A stretch of DNA of 64,000 nucleotides from Evansella sp. AB-P1 (GCF_029688925.1 NZ_JARUKY010000001.1:124001-188000); one strand, 5' to 3'; shown: positions 24,986 to 34,394, counted from the first letter of the stretch. A program made the numbers and translations. The notes: generated by a model not told the origin, from the sequence alone.

Positions 24986-26269
24986 ATGTCAGGAGTATTA
25001 GTCTTGTTCGTTAGCTTTACAATTTTATTACTTTTAGGATTTCCAGTTGCCATCGTACTAGCTTGCTCTACATTAATTACGATGTGGTTTTTGGATATTT
25101 CATTAGCTACTGTAGTTCCTAACCTTGTACAAGGTGTTAATTCGTATACGTTATTAGCAGTTCCGTTCTTTATTTTAGCAGGTCAGCTCATGAGTGAAGG
25201 TGGTCTTGCACTACGATTGATCAATATGGCTCACCTTTTTGTAGGAATGATTCGTGGTGGATTAGCGATGGTGAACTGTTTTACGAGTTTACTATTTGGA
25301 AACATCTCTGGTTCAGCAGTAGCAGACGTATCTTCCGTCGGATCAGTAATGATTCCAATGATGAAAAAGAAAGGTTATGATAAGGATTATACAGTGGCAG
25401 TTACCGCATCTAGCTCCATTCAAGGGGTCATTATGCCTCCAAGCCACAACATGATTTTGTATGCATTAGCAGCAGGTGGTGTCTCCATTTCTTCCTTATT
25501 CCTTGCTGGTATTGTACCTGCATTTATTTTATTGATTGGCTTGATGACTACTGCTTATATTATTGCGAGAAAAAGAGGCTATGAAAAAGGAGAGCCTGTA
25601 CCACTAAGAAAAGCACCAAAAATTTTGTTAGACGGATTTTTATCTTTAATGACAGGAGTAATTATCCTTGGGGGAATATTTTCTGGTCAATTCACTGCAA
25701 CAGAGTCTGGTGCAATAGCTTGTTTATATGCGTTTATTCTCGTGTTTTTTGTGTATAGAGAAATTCCATTATCACATATTTGGGTAATTTTGAAGAAAAC
25801 GTTTAGAACTGTATCCATGGTTTTATTTTTAATTGCAGCCTCAAAGGCATTTGCATTCATATTAGCCTACTTACAAATTCCAGGAATGATAACGGAGTTT
25901 TTCTTAGCCTTATCAGATAATCCAGTTGTTATTATGTTAATTATTACTGTACTTTTGTTACTACTCGGAGCACCGATGGATATGGCTCCACTCATTTTAG
26001 TTATGACTCCGATCCTTCATCCAGTTGTTGTTGGAACATTAGGGATGGACCCAATACACTTCGGAATAATCATGATTCTAAATTTAGGAATCGGACTGAT
26101 CACTCCTCCAGTAGGGACTGTATTGTTCACAGGTTGTGCTATTGGAAAAGTATCCATAGAGAAGGGAGCAAAAGCGTTAATTCCATTTTATTTAGTGATG
26201 GTCGCCATATTATTACTATTAACCTTTGTTCCAGAAATTGTGATGTGGCTTCCGAATAAGTTTGGATAA
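24986..26269 (+). CDS. dctM: TRAP transporter large permease subunit (DctM)
   Basis: The large ion-transporter-superfamily permease that, with DctQ, moves the substrate using a sodium or proton gradient. About 12 hydrophobic segments, with the DctM signatures FGNISGSAVADVSSVGSVMIP and VMPPSHNMILY, and later NLGIGLITPPVGTVLF. The ATG at 24986 is preceded by GAGGAGGTGG and gives 427 aa; upstream in-frame codons overlap dctQ and are unlikely starts. The gene order is Q-M-P rather than the common P-Q-M, and P has its own promoter region. Confidence 0.93.
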   Translation: MSGVLVLFVSFTILLLLGFPVAIVLACSTLITMWFLDISLATVVPNLVQGVNSYTLLAVPFFILAGQLMSEGGLALRLINMAHLFVGMIRGGLAMVNCFTSLLFGNISGSAVADVSSVGSVMIPMMKKKGYDKDYTVAVTASSSIQGVIMPPSHNMILYALAAGGVSISSLFLAGIVPAFILLIGLMTTAYIIARKRGYEKGEPVPLRKAPKILLDGFLSLMTGVIILGGIFSGQFTATESGAIACLYAFILVFFVYREIPLSHIWVILKKTFRTVSMVLFLIAASKAFAFILAYLQIPGMITEFFLALSDNPVVIMLIITVLLLLLGAPMDMAPLILVMTPILHPVVVGTLGMDPIHFGIIMILNLGIGLITPPVGTVLFTGCAIGKVSIEKGAKALIPFYLVMVAILLLLTFVPEIVMWLPNKFG

Positions 26270-26273
26270 TGTT

Positions 26274-26338
26274 CTAAAAAAATCACAAAAATATATAAAA
26301 ATATTGACCTACCACTGAAAGCGTTTTCAAAATACAAT
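26274..26338 (+). promoter_or_regulatory. dctP control region: shared 16-mer plus cre site
   Basis: CTAAAAAAATCACAAA (26274-26289) is the same 16-mer as ahead of dctQ. TGAAAGCGTTTTCA (26316-26329) is a perfect cre. TACAAT (26333-26338) may be the -10 box. Separate control would let the binding protein be made in excess of the permease. Confidence 0.65.
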
Positions 26339-26462
26339 AGTGTTAGATTTTAAATAGACTGAGTATTTAGTAAATTTAGAATTATCAATGCGTCGATTTA
26401 TTGTTCTTCTACATTTACAAAATACTTAAATCTCATCTATTAAAAATAAGGAGGCCATCAAA

Positions 26463-27491
26463 ATGAAGAGAAAAGGTGTATTGTTTTTATTGTCTACTGT
26501 CCTGTTAGCTCTATCTGTTCTAATTGGTTGTTCCGGTAGTGGTGGGAATAGTGAAACAGGCGGAGGTAGTGGAGATGATGATAAGCCGACCTATGAATTT
26601 AGATTAGCAGAAACACATGCTCCAGATTATCCAACAACCTTAGCTGATAAGCATTTTGCGGAATTAGTTTTTGAACGTTCTGATGGACGAATAAAGATTG
26701 ATGTATTCCCATCTGCAGCTTTAGGGGAAGAAGCTGCAGTCATTGAACAGGTTCAGCTTGGCGCTATTGACTTTACAAGAACAAGTGCAGGTCCATTAGC
26801 AGAATTCAATAAAGACTATGCCGTGTTTAGTTTACCTTATATTTTTGATAGTGATGAGCACGTGTGGAATTTTCTACTGAGTGAACATGGGGATCAATTG
26901 CTAGATAGCTTAGAAAGTTCTAGCATGATTGGGTTAGCATATTATAGTTCAGGAGCTCGCCATTTCTATTCAACGGATCCTGTTACGAGCTTAGAAGATT
27001 TACAAGGGCAAAAGATCCGTGTTCAACAAAATGCTGTAAATATTGACTTGATAGAGGCACTTGGTGCAAGTGCAACACCAATGGCTTTTGGTGAGGTATA
27101 CAGTGGTTTACAAACAGGGGTAATTGATGCGGCAGAAAATAACTATCCTAGTTATTATTCTACAGGACATTACGAAGTTGCCCCACACTATATACTAGAT
27201 GGTCATCAGCGTGTCCCAGAGGTATTGATGGTATCCTCTAATACATGGGATAAATTATCTGAGGAAGACCAAGAGATCATTCGTACAGCAGCAAAGGATT
27301 CTATTGATTTCCAAAGAGAAGAATGGGCAAAATTTGAAGAGTTAGCTGAGGAAGAAGTTCGTGCTGCTGGTGTAACGATTACAGAGGTAGAGGATGTTTC
27401 AGTGTGGCAAGAAGCTGTTCAGTCAGTATTAGAAAAGCATGGTGAAGAGCATCGAGAGATTTTAGATGCTATCGATGCATCGCGACCGTAA
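26463..27491 (+). CDS. dctP: TRAP transporter substrate-binding lipoprotein (DctP)
   Basis: The extracytoplasmic solute receptor of the TRAP system. A lipoprotein signal (MKRKGVLFLLSTVLLALSVLIGC) ends in the lipobox LIGC, then a Ser/Gly linker, and the DctP fold with FRLAETHAPDYPTTLADKHFAE and the conserved YYSSGARHFYS and LQTGVIDAAENNYPSYY regions (organic-acid-binding Arg and Asn). It is typical of receptors for C4-dicarboxylates, sugar acids or 2-keto acids. It is followed by a stem-loop and then a sensor kinase/regulator pair. Confidence 0.93.
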   Translation: MKRKGVLFLLSTVLLALSVLIGCSGSGGNSETGGGSGDDDKPTYEFRLAETHAPDYPTTLADKHFAELVFERSDGRIKIDVFPSAALGEEAAVIEQVQLGAIDFTRTSAGPLAEFNKDYAVFSLPYIFDSDEHVWNFLLSEHGDQLLDSLESSSMIGLAYYSSGARHFYSTDPVTSLEDLQGQKIRVQQNAVNIDLIEALGASATPMAFGEVYSGLQTGVIDAAENNYPSYYSTGHYEVAPHYILDGHQRVPEVLMVSSNTWDKLSEEDQEIIRTAAKDSIDFQREEWAKFEELAEEEVRAAGVTITEVEDVSVWQEAVQSVLEKHGEEHREILDAIDASRP

Positions 27492-27507
27492 ATAATAGAT
27501 TACGAAT

Positions 27508-27549
27508 AACAAACGAGAGGCTCTTTTCAAATAGAGTCTCTTGTTTGTT
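27508..27549 (+). terminator. Stem-loop after dctP
   Basis: AACAAACGAGAGGCTC pairs with GAGTCTCTTGTTTGTT (16 bp with two G-T pairs). The T tail is interrupted, so termination may be partial. Confidence 0.6.
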
Positions 27550-27609
27550 CCTTTCATTCCAACTATATTTATATTATAGGAAACATTATCAGTTAAGTAG
27601 GTGGTTAAT

Positions 27610-29430
27610 TTGATATATAAGAAAAAGAATACATTTTTGAGAATACTACTAATGATTGACCGACCATTAACTGAAAAAATGATCGTTATTTTTACTGTCA
27701 TTGTAGTTGTTCCTTTAATTACTGTAGGGTATATATCTTACATGCACTCTTCAAAAGTGTTGGAACATGAAGCAAGAGAATATAACTGGCAAATGATAGA
27801 ACAAGTAAAAATGTACACGGAAGATTATTTGCGAGACTATGAAATTACTACATTAAAAATCGTAAATCATCCAGATACAATTGATTTTTTACGAATGAGT
27901 AGTGAGAACGAAATGGAAGAAAGGGGCATGAATCAATTAATAACGAATGTATTAAGGAATCATGCATTTTCGCAATCTGATATAGCAAACATTACTTTAG
28001 TCCTTGAAAATAAGGCAATTGTAGACTCTGCTGGGTTAGCTAATAGAGAGACAGCTTCTCAGTTAATGGAAGAATCATGGTATTCAACAATTACAGGTGT
28101 AGGAGGACCAAGTATCGTTAGTAGGGTTATCCAATGGCACGGTAGAGAGCTACCGGTGATATCTGTAGTTAAAAGAATAGCAAATCCTCAAACACTTCAA
28201 CCTTTTGGTATGCTTATTATTGACTTAAATTATCAACGGCTTAGAGATGTTGCAAGGCAAATAACCCCTGGAAAATCAGGTTATTTGTTTATCGTTGACC
28301 AAGAGGGGAGATATGTATATCATCCCTCAACAAGCAAAATAGGTACGGAATATACAACAGAGTATCAGGAACTTATGCAAGGAGAAACGTCTGGGTCATT
28401 TTTGAACTCCTATAAGGAACCTGATTTAATTACATATAGTCAATCGTCGCAATTAGACTGGACGCTAGCTACAGCAACACCTTTTCATGAAGTAACAGAA
28501 GGAATTGATTATATAAAGGATATAATTTTTAAGACGGTAATTATTTCACTCCTAGTTGTATTTATAATTGCATACAGCTTTTCCACAAATATATTACGCC
28601 CAATTAAAAGACTTCAAAAATATATGCAGCGTGTAGAGGATGGGAATTTTTCAAGAAGAGTACCAGTAGAATCAATTGATGAAGTTGGACAATTGTCTGA
28701 TGGATTTAATAAAATGATGGATCAAATTTCATCATTAGTACATGAAGTATATAATGCTCAAATAAGAGAGACGGAATTAAGGTTACGTCAAAAAGAAACG
28801 GAGTTAAAGGCATTACAGTCTCAAATGAACCCTCATTTTTTATACAATTCCTTAGAAACAATTCGGGGGATGGCTTTAGAAAGTGATAAAGATGATATTG
28901 CAACAATCTCCTCTTCCATGGGGAAACTGCTACGATACAATCTTAGGGAACAGAATAATATTGTAAAGATTGAACAAGAAAAAGAGATGATCCAGTTATA
29001 TTTACGGATTCAAAAATATAGATTTGAAGACAAAGTATCCTATAATATTAACCTACCAGACTGGTGTATGGAACAAAGGATCTCACGCTTTTCATTACAA
29101 CCGCTAATTGAAAACTGCATTGTCCATGTTGTAGAGCCTTGTGCTGGACGTACAATGATAGAAGTTACTGCAGAAAAGCAATCTGAAGCCGCCTTTGTAC
29201 TTTGGATAAAGGATACAGGAAAAGGGATGACCACGGAAATTATAGAACGGTTGCAAAAGGATTTAGATAAAAAGGATATTTCTACTGGTGGCTCCCATAT
29301 AGGAATGGTGAATGTCCACAGGAGGAATCAACTTAACTTTGGAGAAAAGTATGGACTTGTCATTAAAGACACTAATGGAAATGGCACAGTAATAGGTATT
29401 CATCTTCCTTATGACAAAGAAGTGGAGTGA
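27610..29430 (+). CDS. Sensor histidine kinase, YesM type (606 aa)
   Basis: A membrane sensor kinase of the LytS/YesM class. It has a first membrane helix (MIVIFTVIVVVPLITVGYIS), an extracellular Cache-type sensing domain (to about residue 295), a second helix, a HAMP linker (NILRPIKRLQKYMQRVEDGNF) and a His_kinase block with QSQMNPHFLYNSLETIRGMA, where His is the phosphorylation site, followed by an ATPase domain (PLIENCIVHVV, DTGKGM). TTG 27610 is chosen since AGGTGG is 5 nt upstream; GTG 27601 overlaps that site. It partners the downstream response regulator and probably senses the TRAP substrate. Confidence 0.9.
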   Translation: MIYKKKNTFLRILLMIDRPLTEKMIVIFTVIVVVPLITVGYISYMHSSKVLEHEAREYNWQMIEQVKMYTEDYLRDYEITTLKIVNHPDTIDFLRMSSENEMEERGMNQLITNVLRNHAFSQSDIANITLVLENKAIVDSAGLANRETASQLMEESWYSTITGVGGPSIVSRVIQWHGRELPVISVVKRIANPQTLQPFGMLIIDLNYQRLRDVARQITPGKSGYLFIVDQEGRYVYHPSTSKIGTEYTTEYQELMQGETSGSFLNSYKEPDLITYSQSSQLDWTLATATPFHEVTEGIDYIKDIIFKTVIISLLVVFIIAYSFSTNILRPIKRLQKYMQRVEDGNFSRRVPVESIDEVGQLSDGFNKMMDQISSLVHEVYNAQIRETELRLRQKETELKALQSQMNPHFLYNSLETIRGMALESDKDDIATISSSMGKLLRYNLREQNNIVKIEQEKEMIQLYLRIQKYRFEDKVSYNINLPDWCMEQRISRFSLQPLIENCIVHVVEPCAGRTMIEVTAEKQSEAAFVLWIKDTGKGMTTEIIERLQKDLDKKDISTGGSHIGMVNVHRRNQLNFGEKYGLVIKDTNGNGTVIGIHLPYDKEVE

Positions 29431-29435
29431 GAAGC

Positions 29436-30167
29436 ATGTATGATATTTTACTAGTGGAGGACGAACGATGGGTTCGGACAGCAATCCGAAAGGTAATTGA
29501 AAAAACAGGGCTTCCTTTTCGAGTAGTTATGGAAGCGACCAACGGAATGGAAGCGCTTAACTGGCTGCAAATTCATACAGTATCTCTCATTGTAACAGAT
29601 ATTCGAATGCCATTAATGGACGGACTTGCATTAACAAAGTACATTCGGGAGAAGGATATACGTTCGGACATTATTATTGTAAGTGGACATGATGAATTTA
29701 ACTATGCCCAACAAGCTATTCAATCAGGTGTTTTTAATTATTTACTTAAACCTGTTGAACATAAGGATATGGAAGATTGCTTAAAAAAATGGATGGAATT
29801 GAAAGAAGATCACAAAGAAGTTCGAACAGAAGAAGAAATAAATGAAGAACTATCGTCTATTGAACAAGTAATTCGAATAATAAGGCAAGCCACTCCAGGG
29901 AGTATTAGTCTAAAAGAAGCTGCCAATCAAGTTCATCTCAACGCAAGCTATTTAAGCCAACTATTTAAAGAGCAGACCGGTAAAAACTTTAACGAATACG
30001 CTAAAGAGGTAAGAATGTCGGAAGCAAAGAATCTTTTATTAAGAACATCATTACGTATATCAGAAGTAGCAGAACGACTAGGTTATTCAGACCTTGCATA
30101 TTTTACAAATTCATTTAAAAAGTTCTATGGAACAACTCCATCAAAATATCGAAATGATAATAAATAA
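29436..30167 (+). CDS. Response regulator, YesN/AraC type, 243 aa
   Basis: A transcription activator with a receiver domain (ILLVEDERWVR; phospho-Asp in LIVTDIRMPLMDGL; Lys in YLLKPVEHKD) and a C-terminal pair of AraC helix-turn-helices (ISLKEAANQVHLNASYLSQLFKEQTG and RISEVAERLGYSDLAYFTNSFKKFYG). The ATG at 29436 lies 5 nt after the kinase stop; a GTG at 29427 overlaps it. The usual role is substrate-induced activation of the neighbouring transporter. The duplicated 16-mer ahead of dctQ and dctP is a candidate target. Confidence 0.92.
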   Translation: MYDILLVEDERWVRTAIRKVIEKTGLPFRVVMEATNGMEALNWLQIHTVSLIVTDIRMPLMDGLALTKYIREKDIRSDIIIVSGHDEFNYAQQAIQSGVFNYLLKPVEHKDMEDCLKKWMELKEDHKEVRTEEEINEELSSIEQVIRIIRQATPGSISLKEAANQVHLNASYLSQLFKEQTGKNFNEYAKEVRMSEAKNLLLRTSLRISEVAERLGYSDLAYFTNSFKKFYGTTPSKYRNDNK

Positions 30168-30301
30168 TAGTTCATAACCTTTTTTAGAGGTTACTAAAAT
30201 TTGCTCGATATGTAGCGTATAAATTAATGCATATTTTAAAAACTGAATATTTATAAATTTCACGCAACAACTTATTTGGATGTGATATTATAAATATATA
30301 T

Positions 30302-30322
30302 ATTGATATATCAGATATCAAT
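30302..30322. promoter_or_regulatory. Operator-like palindrome upstream of the Ldh_2 gene
   Basis: ATTGATAT-atcag-ATATCAAT is a perfect 8-bp inverted repeat with a 5-nt centre, located about 75 nt before the dehydrogenase start. It resembles a dimeric regulator site; the binding protein is unknown. Confidence 0.5.
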
Positions 30323-30398
30323 GAATTGTAAGAATGGCTTTTTAGTAGATAGAAAATTTTAGTAGTCATCATTTCGAAAACTAGAGGAGATGAATGAA

Positions 30399-31454
30399 TT
30401 GGTTAAAGTAGATTCAAAGGAATTAAGAAAATTTTGTACAGAAGTGTTTGCACAATCGATCCCCTATGAAGAGGCAGATGTTGTATCTGATAATCTAGTA
30501 GAGGCGGATTTACTAGGTTTTCATTCTCACGGTGTTTGTAAAGTGGCAGACTATTTAAAACGAATGGAAGATGGATTAATTGAAAGGAAAACGGATTTAA
30601 CGTTAGATAAAGAAACACTAACTACTGCAGTATATAACGCGAATAATGGATGGGGGCAGTATGCTTCTGTAAAAGCAATGAACACTGCCATTAATAAGGC
30701 TTTAAAAAGTGGAAGTAGTTTTGTAGGTGTAAGAGATTCCAATCATTTTGGCATCACTTCTTATTATACGAAAATGGCAGCGGAAAAGGGATGTATAGGA
30801 ATCGCAACCACAAATGCATCTGGACTAATGGTACCTTTTGGATCAAAAGAACCATCTTTAGGTACTAATCCTATTTCCTTTGCAGTACCCGTTGGGGAAG
30901 GAAAAACACCCGTTGTGTTAGATATGTCCACAGGGAATACAGCGAGAGGGAAAATTACGTTAGCTAATAAAATCGGTGGAGAAATTCCTGATGATTGGGC
31001 AATAACAAAGGATGGTGAACGTACGACAGACCCTGCTAAAGCGTTGGAAGGGTACCTACTTCCAATGGGACCAAAGGGTTCTGGTCTTGCCATCATTGTT
31101 GATATTTTATCTTCCGTTTTAACAGGGGCTCTCTTTGGTAGTAATGTCCCTAGAATGTATGAAGATCCAGAACCGCAGAGACTAGGTCATTTCTTTGGTG
31201 CCATTGATATTACTTCTTTCATGCCGTTAGAGGATTTCTATAAACGGATGGAGGAACGTGTAGAGCAAACAGTAAATAGTGAACCGATGGAAGGGTTCGA
31301 ACGTGTATACATGCCAGGTGAATTAGAAGAAGAGAAGAAAAGGAAGCAATTGAAAGAAGGAGTCCAATTATCTAATGAAATTTATGAAGAACTAAAGAGG
31401 ACTGGACATCAATACGGTGTTGAAATAGATGAGTTTATAAAGATGAAAGTATAA
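30399..31454 (+). CDS. Malate/L-lactate dehydrogenase family (Ldh_2) oxidoreductase, 351 aa
   Basis: An NAD(P)H-dependent oxidoreductase of the YlbC/AllD/YiaK family, which acts on 2-hydroxy or 2-keto acids (malate, sulfolactate, ureidoglycolate, 2,3-diketogulonate). The family hallmarks are the substrate-His region EADLLGFHSHGV, VRDSNHFGITSYYTKMA, TNASGLMVPFGSKEPSLGTNPISFAVP and a LPMGPKGSGLAIIVDIL block. The TTG at 30399 fits the GAGGAG site 9 nt upstream better than the ATG at 30390. Placed after the TRAP and two-component genes, it is probably the first catabolic step for the imported acid; E. coli YiaK with YiaMNO is a parallel. Confidence 0.88.
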   Translation: MVKVDSKELRKFCTEVFAQSIPYEEADVVSDNLVEADLLGFHSHGVCKVADYLKRMEDGLIERKTDLTLDKETLTTAVYNANNGWGQYASVKAMNTAINKALKSGSSFVGVRDSNHFGITSYYTKMAAEKGCIGIATTNASGLMVPFGSKEPSLGTNPISFAVPVGEGKTPVVLDMSTGNTARGKITLANKIGGEIPDDWAITKDGERTTDPAKALEGYLLPMGPKGSGLAIIVDILSSVLTGALFGSNVPRMYEDPEPQRLGHFFGAIDITSFMPLEDFYKRMEERVEQTVNSEPMEGFERVYMPGELEEEKKRKQLKEGVQLSNEIYEELKRTGHQYGVEIDEFIKMKV

Positions 31455-31497
31455 TAGGCTGTTTGTATTCCATACTTACATTTTCCCAAAACCAAAG

Positions 31498-31535
31498 GAA
31501 GAAGCATTTTCTAATACAATGCTTCTTCTTTTTTT
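31498..31535 (+). terminator. Terminator of the Ldh_2 gene
   Basis: AAGAAGCATT pairs with AATGCTTCTT (10 bp) across a 9-nt loop, then CTTTTTTT. The rest of the 319-bp gap to the next gene is AT-rich promoter DNA without a gene. Confidence 0.8.
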
Positions 31536-31773
31536 ATGTATTTGAATACTTACAGATGTTTTTATATTCAGAAAATACAGTTTTTACATTCATCAGTCGT
31601 TCATAATTGTTTCTTATAATCAATCTTGTATATGTGGATTTTCCTGAAAAAAGATTGTCTCACACTTTTTTACATTTGTTCATTGAAATGATTTCATAAC
31701 TTTGTAAAAAAGGCATAAATTTATAGTGAACAAGCCATAGGAAATCAATTATGAATGTGCGAGGTGAAAAGCC

Positions 31774-33225
31774 TTGAGGGATTTTAAAATAAAAAAGATA
31801 TTTCTTTTAACAGGAACGCTAGTCACTGTTTATATTCTCTATGCTCTGATAGCTGGAGTATTTATTTTTGCTTTTCATGATCATGAAAATAGTAGCTATA
31901 TGGAGTCATTGGACCCAACGCGTTTCTATGGGGAGAAAATATCTCAAGATAGAGTAGTTCTTGTGGAAGATAGATTTGAGTCAGGAATAGCCCGTATAAA
32001 CGTGATTGAAAATGCTCAAGAGAGTTTGGATTTATCTTACCATACGGTGCATGCTGGGACTTCCAGTGATATTTTGTTTGCCAGTTTAGTAGATGCAGCA
32101 GACCGTGGTGTTCACGTGCGAATTCTCCTCGATGGTTTATTTCACAATCTACGGGGGGATTTGAAGGATGTTATGTATTCTTACTCCTATCACCCGAATA
32201 TCGAATTGAAGTTCTATGAACCATTAGATGTGTTACGTCCATGGACTTGGAATAATAGACTACACGATAAAATGATACTTGTTGATAATGAACTAGCGAT
32301 GATTGGTGGTAGGAATATAGCAGATAAGTATTTTGGTCCAGACGGGTATAATGGTGCCTCTAACGATCGAGACGTTCTTTTGATTAATACTGACTTAGGA
32401 AATTTTGAGGATAGCGCAATTTATGCGATGAAAAACTATTTTGATGATGTATGGAATCATGAGTTTTCCTACTATGCTGTATCAGAACTGACGGAGAATC
32501 AGGAAAGAAGGGGACGGAATAGAACGGAGGAATTAAGGGTACTTCTTGAATCGATGCATGAATCCCATTCAGATTTGTTTCATCAAGAAATTAATTGGTT
32601 GGAAAAATCTGTGCCAACGAATAATGTAACGTTCATTCACAATCCTATTGAACGCTTAAATAAGGAACCGTGGGTTTGGTATGAAATTACAAGCTTAATG
32701 GGCATAGCAGAACAATCTATTTTTATCCAAAGTCCATACATCATTCCTACAGATAAGATGCTACAGCATGTAAATCAAGACGAAATCTCTGTAAAGGAAG
32801 TGAGTTTCCTAACGAACTCCCTTGCGGCTACACCAAATGTACTGGCTTACTCAGGCTACCGAATGCATCGGGAAACTATTGCTAGTTCCGAAGCGAATGT
32901 GTATGAATTTCAAGGTCCAACAGAATCACTTCATGGAAAAACATTTATCTTTGATAATCGAATCAGTGTTGTTGGTTCCTTTAATGTAGATGCGAGAAGT
33001 GCGTATCTTAGCACAGAAGTAATGGTGGTAATTGATAGCGAGGAGTTTGCTGATCAATTAAACAGGGAGATAGACCATTATATTCATGAGGGAAGTCTTC
33101 AGGTTAGTCCAGATGGGAGCTATCATCCTCATCCTTCCGTTGCAGAAGAGGAAGCTTCAGTAGTAAAAAGGTCAGTTACAGTCATGTTATCATGGATTAC
33201 CAGATTTTTAGATTATATGCTATAA
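31774..33225 (+). CDS. Phospholipase D-family protein (cardiolipin synthase-like), 483 aa
   Basis: A membrane-anchored PLD-superfamily protein. An N-terminal helix (IFLLTGTLVTVYILYALIAGVFIFAF) is followed by two HKD catalytic motifs: HDKMILVDNELAMIGG and HGKTFIFDNRISVVGS. The overall pattern resembles ClsC-type cardiolipin synthases rather than the classical Bacillus ClsA, which has two membrane helices. It may thus make or remodel cardiolipin or another phosphodiester. The TTG start is supported by GAGGTG 7 nt upstream. The gene stands alone. Confidence 0.85.
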   Translation: MRDFKIKKIFLLTGTLVTVYILYALIAGVFIFAFHDHENSSYMESLDPTRFYGEKISQDRVVLVEDRFESGIARINVIENAQESLDLSYHTVHAGTSSDILFASLVDAADRGVHVRILLDGLFHNLRGDLKDVMYSYSYHPNIELKFYEPLDVLRPWTWNNRLHDKMILVDNELAMIGGRNIADKYFGPDGYNGASNDRDVLLINTDLGNFEDSAIYAMKNYFDDVWNHEFSYYAVSELTENQERRGRNRTEELRVLLESMHESHSDLFHQEINWLEKSVPTNNVTFIHNPIERLNKEPWVWYEITSLMGIAEQSIFIQSPYIIPTDKMLQHVNQDEISVKEVSFLTNSLAATPNVLAYSGYRMHRETIASSEANVYEFQGPTESLHGKTFIFDNRISVVGSFNVDARSAYLSTEVMVVIDSEEFADQLNREIDHYIHEGSLQVSPDGSYHPHPSVAEEEASVVKRSVTVMLSWITRFLDYML

Positions 33226-33341
33226 CGTTAAGGTAGGGGGAGAAACATTTCCTAATGGGTTCCGTATCCTATCGCAAAATTGTAAATTACAATTGAAAAT
33301 GTAGGCTAATTTGTATCCGTATTTGCATCCTAATAACTAGC

Positions 33342-33611
33342 TCAAGTATGTTTTTCACTATATTTTTGATAGTATAATTCGATTGCTTCTTCAATATTTT
33401 TATTCCTAAGATTTTCTTTGATGATTCCCGTTTCAGATGGTCCAAACATAGCTTTAATTTCATCTGATGTAATCTCTCTATTATCGTACTCTTTAAAAAC
33501 GGCTTGAAAGGCGTAAAAACAAACAGGTAACGTATCAGCAAGTGTACCATCAAAATCAAACAGTATCGCTTTAATAATTAACACATCCTTTATCACTAAA
33601 ATATCCTTCAA
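33342..33611 (-). pseudogene. Truncated HAD-superfamily hydrolase (N-terminal part only)
   Basis: The first 75 or so residues of a HAD phosphatase are clear: the nucleophile motif AILFDFDGTLADT and the start of the cap domain (YAFQAVFKEYDNREITSDEIKAMFG). The frame then stops after about 89 codons, while family members run to 210-220 aa and need motifs II-IV (Thr/Ser, Lys, Asp pair), all absent. No continuation is seen downstream in any frame. A GTG at 33596 with GAAGGAT is a likely start. It is read as a decayed gene. Confidence 0.7.
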
Positions 33612-33648
33612 AAGAAAAACTACTATCTACTGAACTTATAAAATGTTA

Positions 33649-34230
33649 CTATTCTATATTTGTATAAATGGAGTCTTCTACATTTGGAAGTAACTTATAA
33701 ATACTTTTATTTAATTGTTTTTCCAATTCATTTTTAATGGAGTAAAATCCTTTCCAATGTAATGAGGTATGTGAATTTGTACCATGACGTAAGCCAACAG
33801 AAACCAGCCTTTTTTCGAGTGTGGTAAAGCCTTCAGCATCAGCAAGAGCATCACATAGAGTAATTACTTTATTGTAAATATCGTAATCTTTATTTTCATT
33901 AAGGATTGCAACCAATTTTTCCTACATATATTTTGAAACAAGGTTCCACTCAGCAGCATTTTCAATATTCTCATTTTTACACGGAAAGGAATGTGTGACA
34001 CATATAATCCCATTACCAGTAAAACCTTTATATCTACCTATATCATGTAATAAAGCTGCATTGTACCCTAAGTCAATATTAAGGTCGTACCCACCTTCAC
34101 TTAATTCTAACAAGATGTTTTCGGTAGCATTAGCAACATTAATAGAATGATTATACCAAGGTCCTGGGTTTTGTCGATTCGCCCATTCAAGTAGTTCTCT
34201 AGCATAGTTTCTATCCAAAATATATTTCAT
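33649..34230 (-). pseudogene. HD-domain phosphohydrolase broken by an in-frame stop
   Basis: The ATG at 34230 (AGGAAGTG upstream) opens a HD-domain protein: YNHSINVANATENILLELS, the HD pair in ALLHDIGRYKGF and THSFPCKNENIENAAEWN. A TAG at 33922-33924 interrupts it after …VSKYM, but the same frame continues without shift (EKLVAILNENKDYDIYNKVITLCDALADAEG…) to 33649. The segment between KGFTG and ICVTHSF is also shorter than in relatives I know of, suggesting an internal deletion. With the adjacent truncated HAD gene this marks a decaying patch. Readthrough or sequencing error at the TAG is the alternative. Confidence 0.75.
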
Positions 34231-34280
34231 ATTTTCACTTCCTATTAACTTGATGCACTTCTTTTTTAGTCCCTTCAAAA

Positions 34281-34335
34281 GTAGAACTGCAACATTGCAA
34301 CTCTTAATTTAGCTAACTTTGCATTAGTTAGTTTA
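34281..34335 (-). repeat. Gene-trailing dispersed repeat, partial copy
   Basis: The minus strand reads GTTAGCTAAATTAAGAGTTGCAATGTTGCAGTTCT, close to the copy at 52920-52955 (GTTAGTTGAATTAGAGAGTTGCAATGTTGCAGCT). It lies just after the stop of the 46-aa membrane protein gene and could act as its terminator (AGTTGCAA/TTGCAGTT stem). Confidence 0.55.
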
Positions 34336-34394
34336 AGTAAATTTCCTCATAAAAGCATTTATTCGTCCGTAAAAAAAATATATATTTACCGATA

